Positions 7,479 to 16,195 of a stretch of DNA of 28,158 nt are shown here, in pieces. Location: the IMG/VR virus record IMGVR_UViG_3300021962_000500, positions 1-28,158 of that record, one strand, 5' to 3'. The translations under genes were made by a program, and so were the position numbers. A model generated the notes under the pieces. It made no database searches and had not been told where the DNA came from. It saw nothing but the letters and a program-made list of their open reading frames with translations. This DNA comes from a virus. Numbering within the stretch: position 1 is the first letter of the stretch; every line of letters starts with the position of its first letter.

Positions 7479-8923
7479 TGGACTCCCCGATCCTTGGTTC
7501 AAGCTATGTTGCCCGCAGCGTCAACGCTGCCGACAACCGCATGGTCAACATGTACCCGGAAATCGTGCCCGAAGGTGGGAAAAGCGCGGCTTTCTTGTCG
7601 CGCTGCCCTGGCCTTCGCCGACTCGTGGCCGCAGGTAACGGACCGATCCGTGGCCTGTGGGTGCTCAAGGATTACCTGTACGCTGTCTCGGGCGACACGT
7701 TTTATCGGCTCAACGTGATTGACGGTACGAGTCGCTGGCGCGTCAAGCCTTTGGGTACCGTGACAGGCAGCGGTCCCGTGTCCATGTCGGACAACGGCAC
7801 CCAGATCTTTATTGCTTGCAACCCCGACGGCTTCATCTACAACGAAACCACTGAGGTGTTCGCCCAGATCACCGATCCAGATTTCCCCGGTGCGGTCAAG
7901 GTGTCGTACTTGGACGGCTACTTTGTGTTCAACGAGCCAAACAGTGCTCGGGTCTGGGTGACATCATTGCTTGACGGCTTGTCTGTCGATCCGCTTGACT
8001 TTGCCAGCGCCGAAGGTGACCCAGACGGTTTGGTGTCCTTGATCGTGGACCACCGTGAAGCGTGGCTGTTTGGCAGCAACTCGGTCGAGGTTTGGTACAA
8101 CGCCGGTTTGCCAGATTTCCCATTGCAGCGCATCCAGGGTGCTTTCAACGAAATTGGATGCGAAGCCCCCTACTCGGTCGCCAAGCTCGACAACGGCCTG
8201 TTTTGGCTCGGTTCTGACGCCCGTGGGCGGGGTATCGTCTACCGCGCCAACGGCTACACCGGCCAGCGCATCTCGACCCACGCTGTTGAGTGGCAAATTC
8301 AGCAGTACGGCAACATGTCGGATGCGATTGGCTACACGTACCAGCAAGACGGTCATGCGTTCTACGTGCTCATTTTCCCCACTGCGCAGACCACCTGGGT
8401 CTACGACGTGGCAACGGGTGCGTGGCATGAGCGGGCCGGTTGGTCCAACGGCAATTTCGTGCGTCACCGCTCCAACTGCCAAGCGGCCTACAACAACCAG
8501 ATCATTGTTGGCGACTTTGAAAACGGCAACATCTACGCCTTTGACCTTGAAGAATACGCCGACAACGGCGATATTCAAAAGTGGTTGCGCTCGTGGAGAG
8601 CATTGCCGACTGGGACCAATAACCTAAAGCGAACCGCCCAGCACAGTCTGCAAATTGACTGTGAGTCGGGGGTTGGCACCAACACGGGTCAGGGCAGCGA
8701 TCCACAAATGATGCTGCGCTGGTCTGACGACGGTGGTCACACTTGGTCAAATGAGCACTGGACCTCGGTGGGCAAGATCGGCGAATACTATCGCCGGGTT
8801 ATTTGGCGGCGCTTGGGCATGACGCTCAAGCTGCGTGACCGTGTGTACGAGATTTCGGGCACCGACCCAGTGAAACTCGCTATCATGGGTGCTGAACTGC
8901 ATGTGACGCCGACCAATGCCTGA
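7478..8923 (+). CDS. Tail hub / packaged-DNA stabilisation protein, P22 gp10-like
   Basis: A 481-residue protein, close to P22 gp10 (472 residues). Family features are an N terminus with SYVARSVNAADNRMVNMYPE and SRCPGLRRLV, then repeated short beta blades: GLWVLKDYLYAVSGDTFYRL, VSYLDGYFVFNEPNS, LIVDHREAWLFGSNSVEVWY, LDNGLFWLGSDARG. These suggest a beta-propeller-like body. gp10 forms the hub between the gp4 ring and the tail needle or tailspikes. Start and stop both overlap neighbours (TGATG at the start; 8 bases with the fibre gene at the end), and the order gp4-gp10 is as in P22. Confidence 0.88.
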   Translation: MDSPILGSSYVARSVNAADNRMVNMYPEIVPEGGKSAAFLSRCPGLRRLVAAGNGPIRGLWVLKDYLYAVSGDTFYRLNVIDGTSRWRVKPLGTVTGSGPVSMSDNGTQIFIACNPDGFIYNETTEVFAQITDPDFPGAVKVSYLDGYFVFNEPNSARVWVTSLLDGLSVDPLDFASAEGDPDGLVSLIVDHREAWLFGSNSVEVWYNAGLPDFPLQRIQGAFNEIGCEAPYSVAKLDNGLFWLGSDARGRGIVYRANGYTGQRISTHAVEWQIQQYGNMSDAIGYTYQQDGHAFYVLIFPTAQTTWVYDVATGAWHERAGWSNGNFVRHRSNCQAAYNNQIIVGDFENGNIYAFDLEEYADNGDIQKWLRSWRALPTGTNNLKRTAQHSLQIDCESGVGTNTGQGSDPQMMLRWSDDGGHTWSNEHWTSVGKIGEYYRRVIWRRLGMTLKLRDRVYEISGTDPVKLAIMGAELHVTPTNA

Positions 8924-10841
8924 ACAGCAAAACATAACCAACATTCCATCCAATCGTGTTGAGATCATTGATCCGCGCACGGGGATGGTGTCGCGTGAGT
9001 GGTACCGGTTCTTCCTGAACTTGTTTACCCTTGCGGGCAATGGCGGTAACCAAACATCCCTAGACGACTTGCAAATTGGTCCACCACCTCAGCCAGATTC
9101 AGGTAGTGGTGGCGGTGGCGGTGGCGGTGGCTCGGGTACGGTTACCTCCGTAGACGTGTCTGGTGGCACCACTGGCCTGACGACAAGTGGTGGTCCGGTT
9201 ACGTCTAGCGGCACGATTACGCTTGCCGGTACGCTCAACGTGGCAAACGGTGGCACAGGTGCCACAACAGCCGCTGATGCGCCATTTGCTCTCAAAGGTG
9301 CAAACGCTGACATCACCAGCATGAGCGGTGTGACTGGTGGCATTTCGTCGCCCGATTTCATCCAGTTTGATACTACGGCGACTGTCACTGACGCCACCGG
9401 CAAGCTGTACTACGACGATGCAGACCAATTCCAAACGCTGACGTTCCAGATGAACGGCGGCACGATTCAGCGTGTTGGTGAAGAGCTGTACTACCGTGTC
9501 AAACTCTCCGCAGCGGCCACCAAAGGTCAGGTGTTGATGTTCACCGGCACGTTGGGGGCCAGTGGCGGTTTGCAAGCTGCACCAGCCACCGGGCTGCTGC
9601 CTGAACAGGCCAACTACATTTTGGGTGTTGCGCATGAAAGCGGTGCAACAAACGACTGGGTATTTGTCACCACATTTGGCGAAGTCAAAAATATCGACAC
9701 TACCGGCGGCGCTGAAACTTGGGTGCAGGGTGACATCCTGTACTACAACCCGCTGGTCACCGGTGGTTTGACAAATGTTAAACCCGCAACCCCCGCTGCG
9801 ATTACCGTGGTGGCTGCTGTGGTGCATGTCGGTTCTTCAAACGGTGTACTGTTCGTGCGCCCGACGTATGGATCGGTGCTCGGCGGCACTGATGGCAACG
9901 TCAACTTCACGTCGCTGGCATCGGGCAACACGCTGATTTATGACGCCGTTGATGGGGTTTGGAAAAACGCCAACTTGACCGACGGTACCGGCATTAGCAT
10001 CACCGAGGGCGCTGGGTCAATCACCATTACCAACACCGCCCCCGATCAAACCGTGTCTTTGACAGACGGCACTGGGATCAGTACGTCTGGAACGTACCCC
10101 AACTTCACCATCACCAACACAGCACCCGATCAGGTTGTCAGTTTGACGGGCGCTGGCACGACCGCTGTCACCGGCACCTACCCCAACTTCACCATCTCCT
10201 CGAACGACTCCACCACCGGCACCGTGACATCGGTGGACACCGCAGGTAGCGTCAGCGGGTTGACTTTGACCGGTGGACCCATCACAACGTCCGGCACGAT
10301 TACCCTTGGCGGCACACTCGCAGTCACCCCATCCGACTTCGCATCGCAGAGCGCCAACACGTTCTTGGCCGCACCCGATGGGTCTGCTGGTGTGCCCACG
10401 TTCCGCACCATTGCGGTGGCCGATGTGCCCACGCTCAACCAGAACACCACCGGTACGGCTGCTGGGTTGTCGGCAACGCTGGCTATTGCGTCGGGCGGCA
10501 CGGGTCAAACGACTCAAACGGCTGCATTTGACGCACTGGCCCCTACGACCACCAAAGGCGACCTGATCGTCGATGATGGCACCAACAACGTCCGTTTGGC
10601 CGTGGGCACGGATACCTACGTGCTCACAGCCGATTCCACCGCTGCGGCAGGGGTCAAGTGGGCCGCCGCTGCCGGTGGTGGCAGCAACATCACGGCGCAG
10701 GGAATGTGGGAAAATAACACCACCATCTCGAGCAACTACACGATTGCAACTGGCAACAATGCCATGTCGGCAGGTCCGATCACCATCGCATCTGGCGTCA
10801 CGGTTACTGTGCCGACAGGCTCGGTCTGGACCGTTGTTTAA
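8916..10841 (+). CDS. Repeat-containing tail fibre protein in the P22 needle (gp26) position
   Basis: A 641-residue Gly/Thr/Ser/Asn-rich protein. Residues 1-42 (including VEIIDPRTGMVSREWYRF and FLNLFTLAG) form a conserved phage anchor segment. An eight-glycine linker follows (65-72). The body is beta-structured with repeats: GTVTSVD...GLT..GGP(V/I)T(S/T)SGTITL occurs at residues 74-107 and again at 435-468. A unit of the type LTDGTGIS...ITNTAPDQ occurs twice, around residues 350-400, followed by a shortened third copy. (N/S)GGTG(A/Q)TT occurs twice. The last 50 residues (NNTTISSNYTI ... NAMSAGPITI) recur in the protein at 15508. The gene directly follows gp10, where P22 has the needle gp26, so it may be a needle-fibre hybrid; that part is inference. 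Confidence 0.83.
   Translation: MPEQQNITNIPSNRVEIIDPRTGMVSREWYRFFLNLFTLAGNGGNQTSLDDLQIGPPPQPDSGSGGGGGGGGSGTVTSVDVSGGTTGLTTSGGPVTSSGTITLAGTLNVANGGTGATTAADAPFALKGANADITSMSGVTGGISSPDFIQFDTTATVTDATGKLYYDDADQFQTLTFQMNGGTIQRVGEELYYRVKLSAAATKGQVLMFTGTLGASGGLQAAPATGLLPEQANYILGVAHESGATNDWVFVTTFGEVKNIDTTGGAETWVQGDILYYNPLVTGGLTNVKPATPAAITVVAAVVHVGSSNGVLFVRPTYGSVLGGTDGNVNFTSLASGNTLIYDAVDGVWKNANLTDGTGISITEGAGSITITNTAPDQTVSLTDGTGISTSGTYPNFTITNTAPDQVVSLTGAGTTAVTGTYPNFTISSNDSTTGTVTSVDTAGSVSGLTLTGGPITTSGTITLGGTLAVTPSDFASQSANTFLAAPDGSAGVPTFRTIAVADVPTLNQNTTGTAAGLSATLAIASGGTGQTTQTAAFDALAPTTTKGDLIVDDGTNNVRLAVGTDTYVLTADSTAAAGVKWAAAAGGGSNITAQGMWENNTTISSNYTIATGNNAMSAGPITIASGVTVTVPTGSVWTVV
9108..9131 (+). repeat. (GGTGGC)4 polyglycine-coding tandem repeat
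   Basis: Four perfect copies of the hexamer GGTGGC encode eight glycines between the N-terminal anchor and the first beta repeat of the fibre protein. Such a repeat can change length by slippage, which would alter the linker in steps of two residues without breaking the frame. Confidence 0.9.
9135..9236 (+). repeat. Fibre repeat module, copy 1
   Basis: The 34-codon module beginning GTVTSVDVSGG and containing SGTITLAGTL is repeated, diverged, at 10218-10319. The two copies agree in framework residues GTVTSVD, GLT, GGP, SGTITL and GTL, while positions between them vary, as in shaft repeats of other fibres. Confidence 0.75.
10218..10319 (+). repeat. Fibre repeat module, copy 2
   Basis: The second copy of the 34-codon fibre module begins GTVTSVDTAGS and contains SGTITLGGTL. 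The DNA of the two copies is diverged at many third positions, so the duplication is old rather than recent. Confidence 0.75.
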
Positions 10842-10850
10842 GGAACCGCA

Positions 10851-11192
10851 ATGACAGTTACCGCACGAAATCTGGTGCCCGCCAAGCTGGTGGAAAACAC
10901 CCAAACCACCCAATACATTGTGGCAAGCAACGTTACGGCCACCATCATCGACAAGTTCACCGCTACGAACGTCAGCGGTAGCACGGCGACCATCAGCGTC
11001 AACTTGGTCACGGGTTCGGACACCCCTGGGGACAGGAACCTGATCACCAAAACCAAGAGCTTGGCTGCGTCCGAGGTGTACACTTTCCCCGAATTGGTGG
11101 GTCAGATTCTGCCCAACACGGCGTTCATCTCGACCATCGCCAGTGCGCCAAGTGCCATCAACATGCGCGTCAGCGGACGCGAGATCACATGA
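10851..11192 (+). CDS. Small beta-sandwich virion-type protein of unknown function
   Basis: A 113-residue protein beginning MTVTARNLVPAKLVENTQTTQY. Alternating strands (TIIDKFTATNVS, ATISVNLVTG, NLITKTKSLA, EVYTFPELVGQIL, INMRVSGREIT) suggest a compact beta sandwich. Small proteins with this pattern (DKFTxTN...NLV...ETYxxPELVGQ...SGREIT) recur next to fibre genes of short-tailed phages. I know no function. Its stop overlaps the cupin gene start by four bases (ATGA), so the two are probably made together. It could be a virion component or a fibre accessory. Confidence 0.68.
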   Translation: MTVTARNLVPAKLVENTQTTQYIVASNVTATIIDKFTATNVSGSTATISVNLVTGSDTPGDRNLITKTKSLAASEVYTFPELVGQILPNTAFISTIASAPSAINMRVSGREIT

Positions 11193-11659
11193 GCATTACA
11201 GTAACTTACGGCAAAGGTTTTGAGGTTCAGCCGACTCAGACCTTAAAAGAGCGCGTGGATGCGCTGCAAGAAGAAATATCAAAACACCCCCAATACGAAC
11301 CGCCAACAGACCATTTGTTTCACGGCGGTATGTACTGCCGTCAGGTCTGGCGTCCAGCGGGTTGTTTAATTGTCGGCAAGGTCCACAAAAAAGAACATTT
11401 TTACATGGTCGTTTCAGGTACCGTTAAAATCACGACTGAGGATGGTGTGCAAACCATCACGGGTCCGTTTTTACTGTGCAGCAGCCCGGGTACAAAACGT
11501 GCAGTCTATGCTGAAACCGATGCAATGTGCATGACGATTCATAGGGTTGATTCAACCACCGTTGAGGAAGTAGAATCGGAACTAGTGGAAGACGACCCAA
11601 AGTCCATGTTCACTGTTGGCAACAAAGTGAAAAATCTTGAAATCGAGGTGAAATCATGA
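11189..11659 (+). CDS. Cupin-fold protein with an incomplete metal site
   Basis: A 156-residue protein. Residues 55-118 match a cupin barrel: motif 1 is seen as GKVHKKEHFYMVVSGTVKI (His66, Glu69 and His70, then the Gly turn), and motif 2 as GPFLLCSSPGTKRAVYAET. In motif 2 the usual metal-binding His after PxG is missing; Lys, Arg and Ala stand there. The protein therefore may bind a small ligand or be purely structural rather than an enzyme. The N-terminal 40 residues are helical, and the C-terminal 35 are acidic with a final KVKNLEIEVK strand. The gene overlaps both neighbours by four bases, so it belongs to the virion operon. Cupins occur in other phage structural regions, with no settled role. 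Confidence 0.75.
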   Translation: MSITVTYGKGFEVQPTQTLKERVDALQEEISKHPQYEPPTDHLFHGGMYCRQVWRPAGCLIVGKVHKKEHFYMVVSGTVKITTEDGVQTITGPFLLCSSPGTKRAVYAETDAMCMTIHRVDSTTVEEVESELVEDDPKSMFTVGNKVKNLEIEVKS

Positions 11660-12465
11660 GTTTTGTTACAGCAGCCCTGATTGTGGGTGGTACTACGCTG
11701 ACCAGTGCGTATTTGGGTTCAAGAGCCGCAGATAAAGCATCAAGAATACAAGCAGATGCTGCGAATCAAGCTAGCCAGCTTCAGTCAGACGCTGGTATTC
11801 GAGCGGCTGAGATTCAGCGAGAAATCGCAAACGCAACTATCGCCGAGCAACGGCGGCAGTTTAACCGCACAGAGCAGCTACAAAAACCGTGGTATGAGGC
11901 GGGTAGAAACGCACTCACCCAACTTGTTCCTTTGGTGTCCAATTACACCCCATTTGGCATGGAGCAGTTTGAAGCTGACCCTGGGTATTCGTTCCGCATG
12001 GACGAAGGAATGAAAGCGCTTGAGCGATCTGCCGCTGCTCGTGGTGGATTGCTGTCGGGTGGCATGATGAAAGGTATTCAACGGTTTGGTCAGGGTCTGG
12101 CGTCCGACGAGTACACCAACGCCTTCAACCGGTATCAGACCGAGCGCGCCGCTCAAATCAACCCGCTCCAATCTCTCGCAGGTGTGGGTCAAACTACGGC
12201 GCAGCAGATCGGTCAGGCCGGTCAAACAATGGCAAACAACATTGGTCAGACCAACCAAGCAATGGGGTCCAATTTGGGCAACATTTACACATCGACAGCA
12301 GGCAATATTGCCAACAACGCAATGAGTGCCGCAGACGCCCGAGCGTCGGGGTATATGGGTCAAGCCAACGCGCTTAACAGCGCACTGAACACTGGTGTGA
12401 ACTATTACCAAAACATGCAGATGATGAACATGCTGAAACCATCAATGGTTCTCGGTGGCGGTTAA
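11656..12465 (+). CDS. DNA ejection protein, P22 gp7-like
   Basis: A 269-residue protein (P22 gp7 is 229). The N terminus has a hydrophobic Gly/Ala/Thr segment (residues 4-22), then a Gln/Ala/Glu-rich helix. The conserved core is EQLQKPWYEAGRNALTQL, GYSFRMDEGMKALERSAAAR and GLLSGGMMKGIQRFGQGLAS, ending in YQTERAAQINPLQSLAGVGQ. This core is widespread in phage ejection or DNA-transfer proteins. The C-terminal 90 residues are Gln/Asn/Ala-rich and low in charge. Ejection proteins leave the capsid first and help form the path for DNA across the envelope. It is the first of three such genes in the P22 order 7-20-16. Confidence 0.8.
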   Translation: MSFVTAALIVGGTTLTSAYLGSRAADKASRIQADAANQASQLQSDAGIRAAEIQREIANATIAEQRRQFNRTEQLQKPWYEAGRNALTQLVPLVSNYTPFGMEQFEADPGYSFRMDEGMKALERSAAARGGLLSGGMMKGIQRFGQGLASDEYTNAFNRYQTERAAQINPLQSLAGVGQTTAQQIGQAGQTMANNIGQTNQAMGSNLGNIYTSTAGNIANNAMSAADARASGYMGQANALNSALNTGVNYYQNMQMMNMLKPSMVLGGG

Positions 12466-12474
12466 GGATCAATC

Positions 12475-13833
12475 ATGCCAATCAACCCAAACATTGCACT
12501 TTCTTTTCGCAATATCGAACTGCAAGACCCGCTGGCTCAATACGGCAAAGTTGCGACTATCCAAAACGCGCAGCAGCAGAACGCACTTGCCCGAATGGAA
12601 ATGGCTAAAGCGGAGCGTGACCTTGAGACTACCAATGCGCTGAACCAAGCGTACAAAGATGCGTACAGTTCCAAAACCGGTGAATTTGATTTCAACGCGC
12701 TGCGCAAAACGATGGCCGATAGTGGTTACGGCTCCAAGTTGCCTGAGATTGAGAAAAAATACTACGAGTCGCGTGAGTCGAAAAGCAAAGCGCTAAAAGG
12801 TGAAGCCGAGTTGTTCGACACGTCCATGAAACAGATTCGCAACGCTTGGGGCAACGTGCGTACAGTCGAAGATGCTTTGGCAATTCACAACGCAACTCAC
12901 AGCAACCCTGTAATCGAAAAGCGATTGAGAGAACTGGGCGTTACCGAGGAAATGGGTCGTCGGACCATCATGGAGGCGGCAAAAGATCCTGCGGCGTTTT
13001 CTGAATTTCTAAAACGTGCTCAACTGGGCGCTGAAGAATTCATCAAAGCAAACAAGCCCAACACGATGCAAGTCAATCGTAATGGTCAAACAGACATTAT
13101 CCAAACCCCCGGGCTTGGTGGCGCACCTACGACCGTGGGCACGTTTGCCGAGGTTCCGTTGCCCGCCGATGTCCAAGCGCAAAAGCTGCAAGCTGCTCGG
13201 GCTGGTAGCACGAACATAAACATGGTTCAAGAAAGGGCCGAGAAGGGTGCTCGTGGCACAATGCTCGTCGATCAGTACAAAGACGTGTCAAACGCTGCAA
13301 AAGTTGGCTTGCGCACACTGCCGTCACTTGAGTCGAACTTGGCAATTCTGAACAAAGGTTTTGACACAGGGTTTGCAACGGAAGCAAAAGCTGCCGGTGC
13401 TTCTGTGTTAGCGGCACTGGGTGTTGAGGATGCTAGTAAGTTTGCAACCAACGCTCAAACCTTTTTGGCTAACGCATCTCAAGCCGTGTTGCAACGTCAG
13501 TTGGAGCAAAAGGGTCCGCAGACCGAAGCTGACGCCCAACGTATCACGCAAACCGGTGCGCAGTTGGGTAACACCAAGGCGGCTAACGAGTTCTTGATTA
13601 ACGTGGCAAAAGCGCAAATTAAACGCGACGTTGACCAACGCAACTTCTACGATTCTTGGTGGAAGAACAACAAAACCTACGACGGTGCTGAGGATGCTTG
13701 GTACGGTTCAGAAGGTGGTCGTTCGTTGTTTGAGCGACCAGAGTTGAAGAAATACAACGTCACTGAGCCAGCGCCCGCTGCCGGTCAACCCAATAGACCA
13801 CCTCTTGGCGCAATCTTTCAACCAAGGAATTAA
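12475..13833 (+). CDS. Probable ejection protein (P22 gp20 position)
   Basis: A 452-residue, largely helical, Ala/Lys/Gln-rich protein (P22 gp20 is 471). Long amphipathic helices occupy residues 35-150 and 235-390, with a proline-rich tail. I see no enzyme motif. The assignment rests on position between the gp7-like and gp16-like genes, on length and on composition. The RBS string TAAGGATCAATCATG is nearly identical to the one before the gene at 4096. A long internal virion protein made of helices fits the known role of forming part of the ejection conduit. Confidence in the coding call is high, in the role moderate. Confidence 0.72.
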   Translation: MPINPNIALSFRNIELQDPLAQYGKVATIQNAQQQNALARMEMAKAERDLETTNALNQAYKDAYSSKTGEFDFNALRKTMADSGYGSKLPEIEKKYYESRESKSKALKGEAELFDTSMKQIRNAWGNVRTVEDALAIHNATHSNPVIEKRLRELGVTEEMGRRTIMEAAKDPAAFSEFLKRAQLGAEEFIKANKPNTMQVNRNGQTDIIQTPGLGGAPTTVGTFAEVPLPADVQAQKLQAARAGSTNINMVQERAEKGARGTMLVDQYKDVSNAAKVGLRTLPSLESNLAILNKGFDTGFATEAKAAGASVLAALGVEDASKFATNAQTFLANASQAVLQRQLEQKGPQTEADAQRITQTGAQLGNTKAANEFLINVAKAQIKRDVDQRNFYDSWWKNNKTYDGAEDAWYGSEGGRSLFERPELKKYNVTEPAPAAGQPNRPPLGAIFQPRN

Positions 13834-13835
13834 TC

Positions 13836-15473
13836 ATGGCTGACCAGTTCCGTGACCAAGTAAACACGGCTCGACGGGCCGGTTACTCAGACGCCGAGAT
13901 TGCTGGGTTTTTGAAAAACACAGACCCTCGCGTTGACGAAGCCTTGAAATTTGGGTATAGCCCTGAAGAAATCGTTGAACACCTCGCACCCAAACTGACA
14001 ATGGGTGAGGAAGCTGTACGTAAAACAGGGGTTGCTGTTCGCGGGCTAAATGAGGCGTTGGCCCCTGTAACCGCTGGTGCTTTGGGCGGCGCGGGTCTTG
14101 GTTTGATGACGGGTGTTGCCGCTCCAATAGCCGTCCCTGTCGGTGCGTTGGCTGGTGGTCTTGCTGTTCCTGCGGCTGACGTGGTGGTTGGTGGCTACAA
14201 CAGACTGACCGACAGTAATGTGCGCTTACCCTCGCAGGTTATTTCTGAAATGCTGCCCGGTCCACGGGCTGAGACACCTGTCGAGCGGGTTCTTCAGTCT
14301 ACAACTGGTGCTCTTGGTAGCACTACTGGTGCGGTAGGTGCAGGTCGTGGGATTGTGCAAGCCGCAAAAACTCCACCCGGTCTGCCGTCTTCAGTGGCCC
14401 CGGGTTTACAATCTATCGGTCGAGAAGCCGCAAGTCGTCCTGTTGCGCAGATTGCCACAGCACCTGTGGCTACGGCTGTTGGACAAACCGTTACCGAAGC
14501 GACAGACAACCCGTTTCTTGGGCTGGCTGCGGGTGCTCTAACCAGCACTGCTGCCAGTGTGCGCCCAACAAAACGCGAAACTGTTGATGCTGACGCATTG
14601 TTGGCAAAGTCCAAAGCCAACTACGAACTCCTTGACAACTCGGGCCTCCAGTTCGACACAAAGCAATTTACCGCACATATGGGGTCGTTGACCTCAAAGT
14701 TGCGCAAAGACCTGGGGTATGTCGAATCGGTCAACCCAAAGGTTGCGGGGGCGTTTAAGGAACTTACCTCAAACGCACCTAAAGACGTGGCAGAAATCAC
14801 AGCTTTGCGCAAGATCATCGGTAGTGCGGCTGGCAGTTCAGACGCATCCGAGCGCAAGATCGCCATGAGCTTGCTTGACGAGTTTGACGATTATGTGATG
14901 AACGCGCCATCGACTGCGATTGTCGGGGGTGACAAGTCCGCTATTGATGCGTGGAAAACCGCTCGGGCTGATTACGCCAAAGTCAAAAAAGCCGAGTTGA
15001 TCGAGGACATCATTGCCCGCGCCGAAGTGTCTCAGGGCGGCAAAGAGTCAACGATTGCCCAAGGCTTGTCGTCTTTGGCAAAAGATAAAAAGAAAATGCG
15101 GTTTTTTACACCCGACGAGCAAAAGGCTATCCGCGATGCTGCCGACGGGGGTAAGTTGCAAACGATGCTGCGAACTGTGGGTAAATTCACACCGCTGACC
15201 CCCGCTGCTGCCATTTTCACAGCGGTCAACCCCTACGGTGCATACACAGCAGCTGCGGGTTTTACCGCTCGTGAATTGGCAACCGCTCGCCGCAGTCAGC
15301 AAGTTCAGCAACTAGCTAACAGGATGCTTGTGGGTCGAGAACCCAAGGTTCTTGAAGGGTCGTTTGAGAACACCCCTGTGTTCTTTAGTCGTGGTATGCA
15401 AAACATGATGAACCCACAGCAGCAAAATTTGATGTCACCTCGGCGCGATAACCAAAACGCTCTTGTGCGCTGA
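13836..15473 (+). CDS. Probable ejection / internal virion protein (P22 gp16 position)
   Basis: A 545-residue protein (P22 gp16 is 609). The first 60 residues contain two short helical units of the type ARRAGYSDAEIAGFL and ALKFGYSPEEIVEHL, a repeat often found at the N terminus of phage ejection proteins. Residues 73-106 are a Gly/Ala/Val-rich hydrophobic stretch that could insert in a membrane. A second Ala/Val-rich stretch lies at about 455-475. The middle is helical and charged. No lytic transglycosylase motif is visible. It is the last gene of the ejection trio, separated from the fibre cassette by 34 bases that hold a possible promoter. Confidence 0.75.
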   Translation: MADQFRDQVNTARRAGYSDAEIAGFLKNTDPRVDEALKFGYSPEEIVEHLAPKLTMGEEAVRKTGVAVRGLNEALAPVTAGALGGAGLGLMTGVAAPIAVPVGALAGGLAVPAADVVVGGYNRLTDSNVRLPSQVISEMLPGPRAETPVERVLQSTTGALGSTTGAVGAGRGIVQAAKTPPGLPSSVAPGLQSIGREAASRPVAQIATAPVATAVGQTVTEATDNPFLGLAAGALTSTAASVRPTKRETVDADALLAKSKANYELLDNSGLQFDTKQFTAHMGSLTSKLRKDLGYVESVNPKVAGAFKELTSNAPKDVAEITALRKIIGSAAGSSDASERKIAMSLLDEFDDYVMNAPSTAIVGGDKSAIDAWKTARADYAKVKKAELIEDIIARAEVSQGGKESTIAQGLSSLAKDKKKMRFFTPDEQKAIRDAADGGKLQTMLRTVGKFTPLTPAAAIFTAVNPYGAYTAAAGFTARELATARRSQQVQQLANRMLVGREPKVLEGSFENTPVFFSRGMQNMMNPQQQNLMSPRRDNQNALVR

Positions 15474-15490
15474 TCCGAATTAGTTAGAAT
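15463..15490 (+). promoter_or_regulatory. Possible sigma70-like promoter before the fibre cassette
   Basis: TAGAAT (15485-15490) matches five of six bases of the -10 consensus. TTGTGC (15463-15468) matches three of six of the -35, at 16-base spacing. It lies in one of the few gaps of the late region and would drive the fibre and lysis genes. The weak -35 makes this uncertain. Confidence 0.28.
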
Positions 15491-15507
15491 CGACCAAGGA
15501 CTAAGAC

Positions 15508-16185
15508 ATGGCTTCACTCTCTCCACTTCCAAAACTCCAGTTCTTCGGGACTGATGGGTTGCCTCTTGTTGGGGGCAAGCTGTACACGTATGCAGCGGGC
15601 ACCACGACCCCCATCGCCACGTACACCGACCACACCCAAGCCAACCTGAACACCAACCCGGTGATTCTGGACTCGGCGGGCCAGGCTGGTGTGTGGTTGA
15701 CCGACACGGTGACGTACAAGTACACCCTGACCGATGCCGATGATGTGTCGTTGTTCACGGTGGACTATGTGTCTGTCCCAGCCACAGCCAACTCGTTTGC
15801 CGCACCCCCACCCATCGGCAGCGACGTGCCCAACGTGGGCACTTTCACCGACTTGAACGTGGTTGACCTGTTGACCTTGGAGAGTACAGGCGCTGCGATT
15901 CTGAACGTGGGCACCACGGCTGAACGCCCCGCAGACCCCGAAGACGGCATGGTGCGGTTCAACAGTACCACGAACAAGTTTGAGGGCTACAACGGCGCAT
16001 GGGGTGCCTTGGGTGGTGGTGCTACCGGTGGTGGCTCGGACTCGATCTTCATCGAGAACGGCCAAACGGTCACCACGAGCTACACGATACCCGCCACCAT
16101 CAACGCCATGAGCACTGGCCCCATCACGGTTAACGATGGCATTACTGTAACAATCCCTGACGGTAGCCGTTGGGTAATTCTTTGA
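15508..16185 (+). CDS. Short tail fibre/tailspike-like protein with head-binding module
   Basis: A 225-residue protein in modules. Residues 8-85 carry the widespread phage adaptor pattern (G.DG.PL.GGKLYTY.AGTTTP, then TYTD, NP(V/I)ILDS.G and a VTYKYTL strand) that attaches tailspikes and fibres to the virion. Residues 105-160 hold a short linker module (GTTAERPADPEDGMVRFNS) typical of fibre shafts. Residues 176-225 repeat the C-terminal module of the 641-residue fibre (TTSYTI ... NAMSTGPITV ... GITVTIPDG). There is no large receptor-binding or enzyme domain, so this is probably a trimeric connector or a small fibre to which other cassette products add. Confidence 0.8.
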   Translation: MASLSPLPKLQFFGTDGLPLVGGKLYTYAAGTTTPIATYTDHTQANLNTNPVILDSAGQAGVWLTDTVTYKYTLTDADDVSLFTVDYVSVPATANSFAAPPPIGSDVPNVGTFTDLNVVDLLTLESTGAAILNVGTTAERPADPEDGMVRFNSTTNKFEGYNGAWGALGGGATGGGSDSIFIENGQTVTTSYTIPATINAMSTGPITVNDGITVTIPDGSRWVIL

Positions 16186-16195
16186 AGGAAACACC

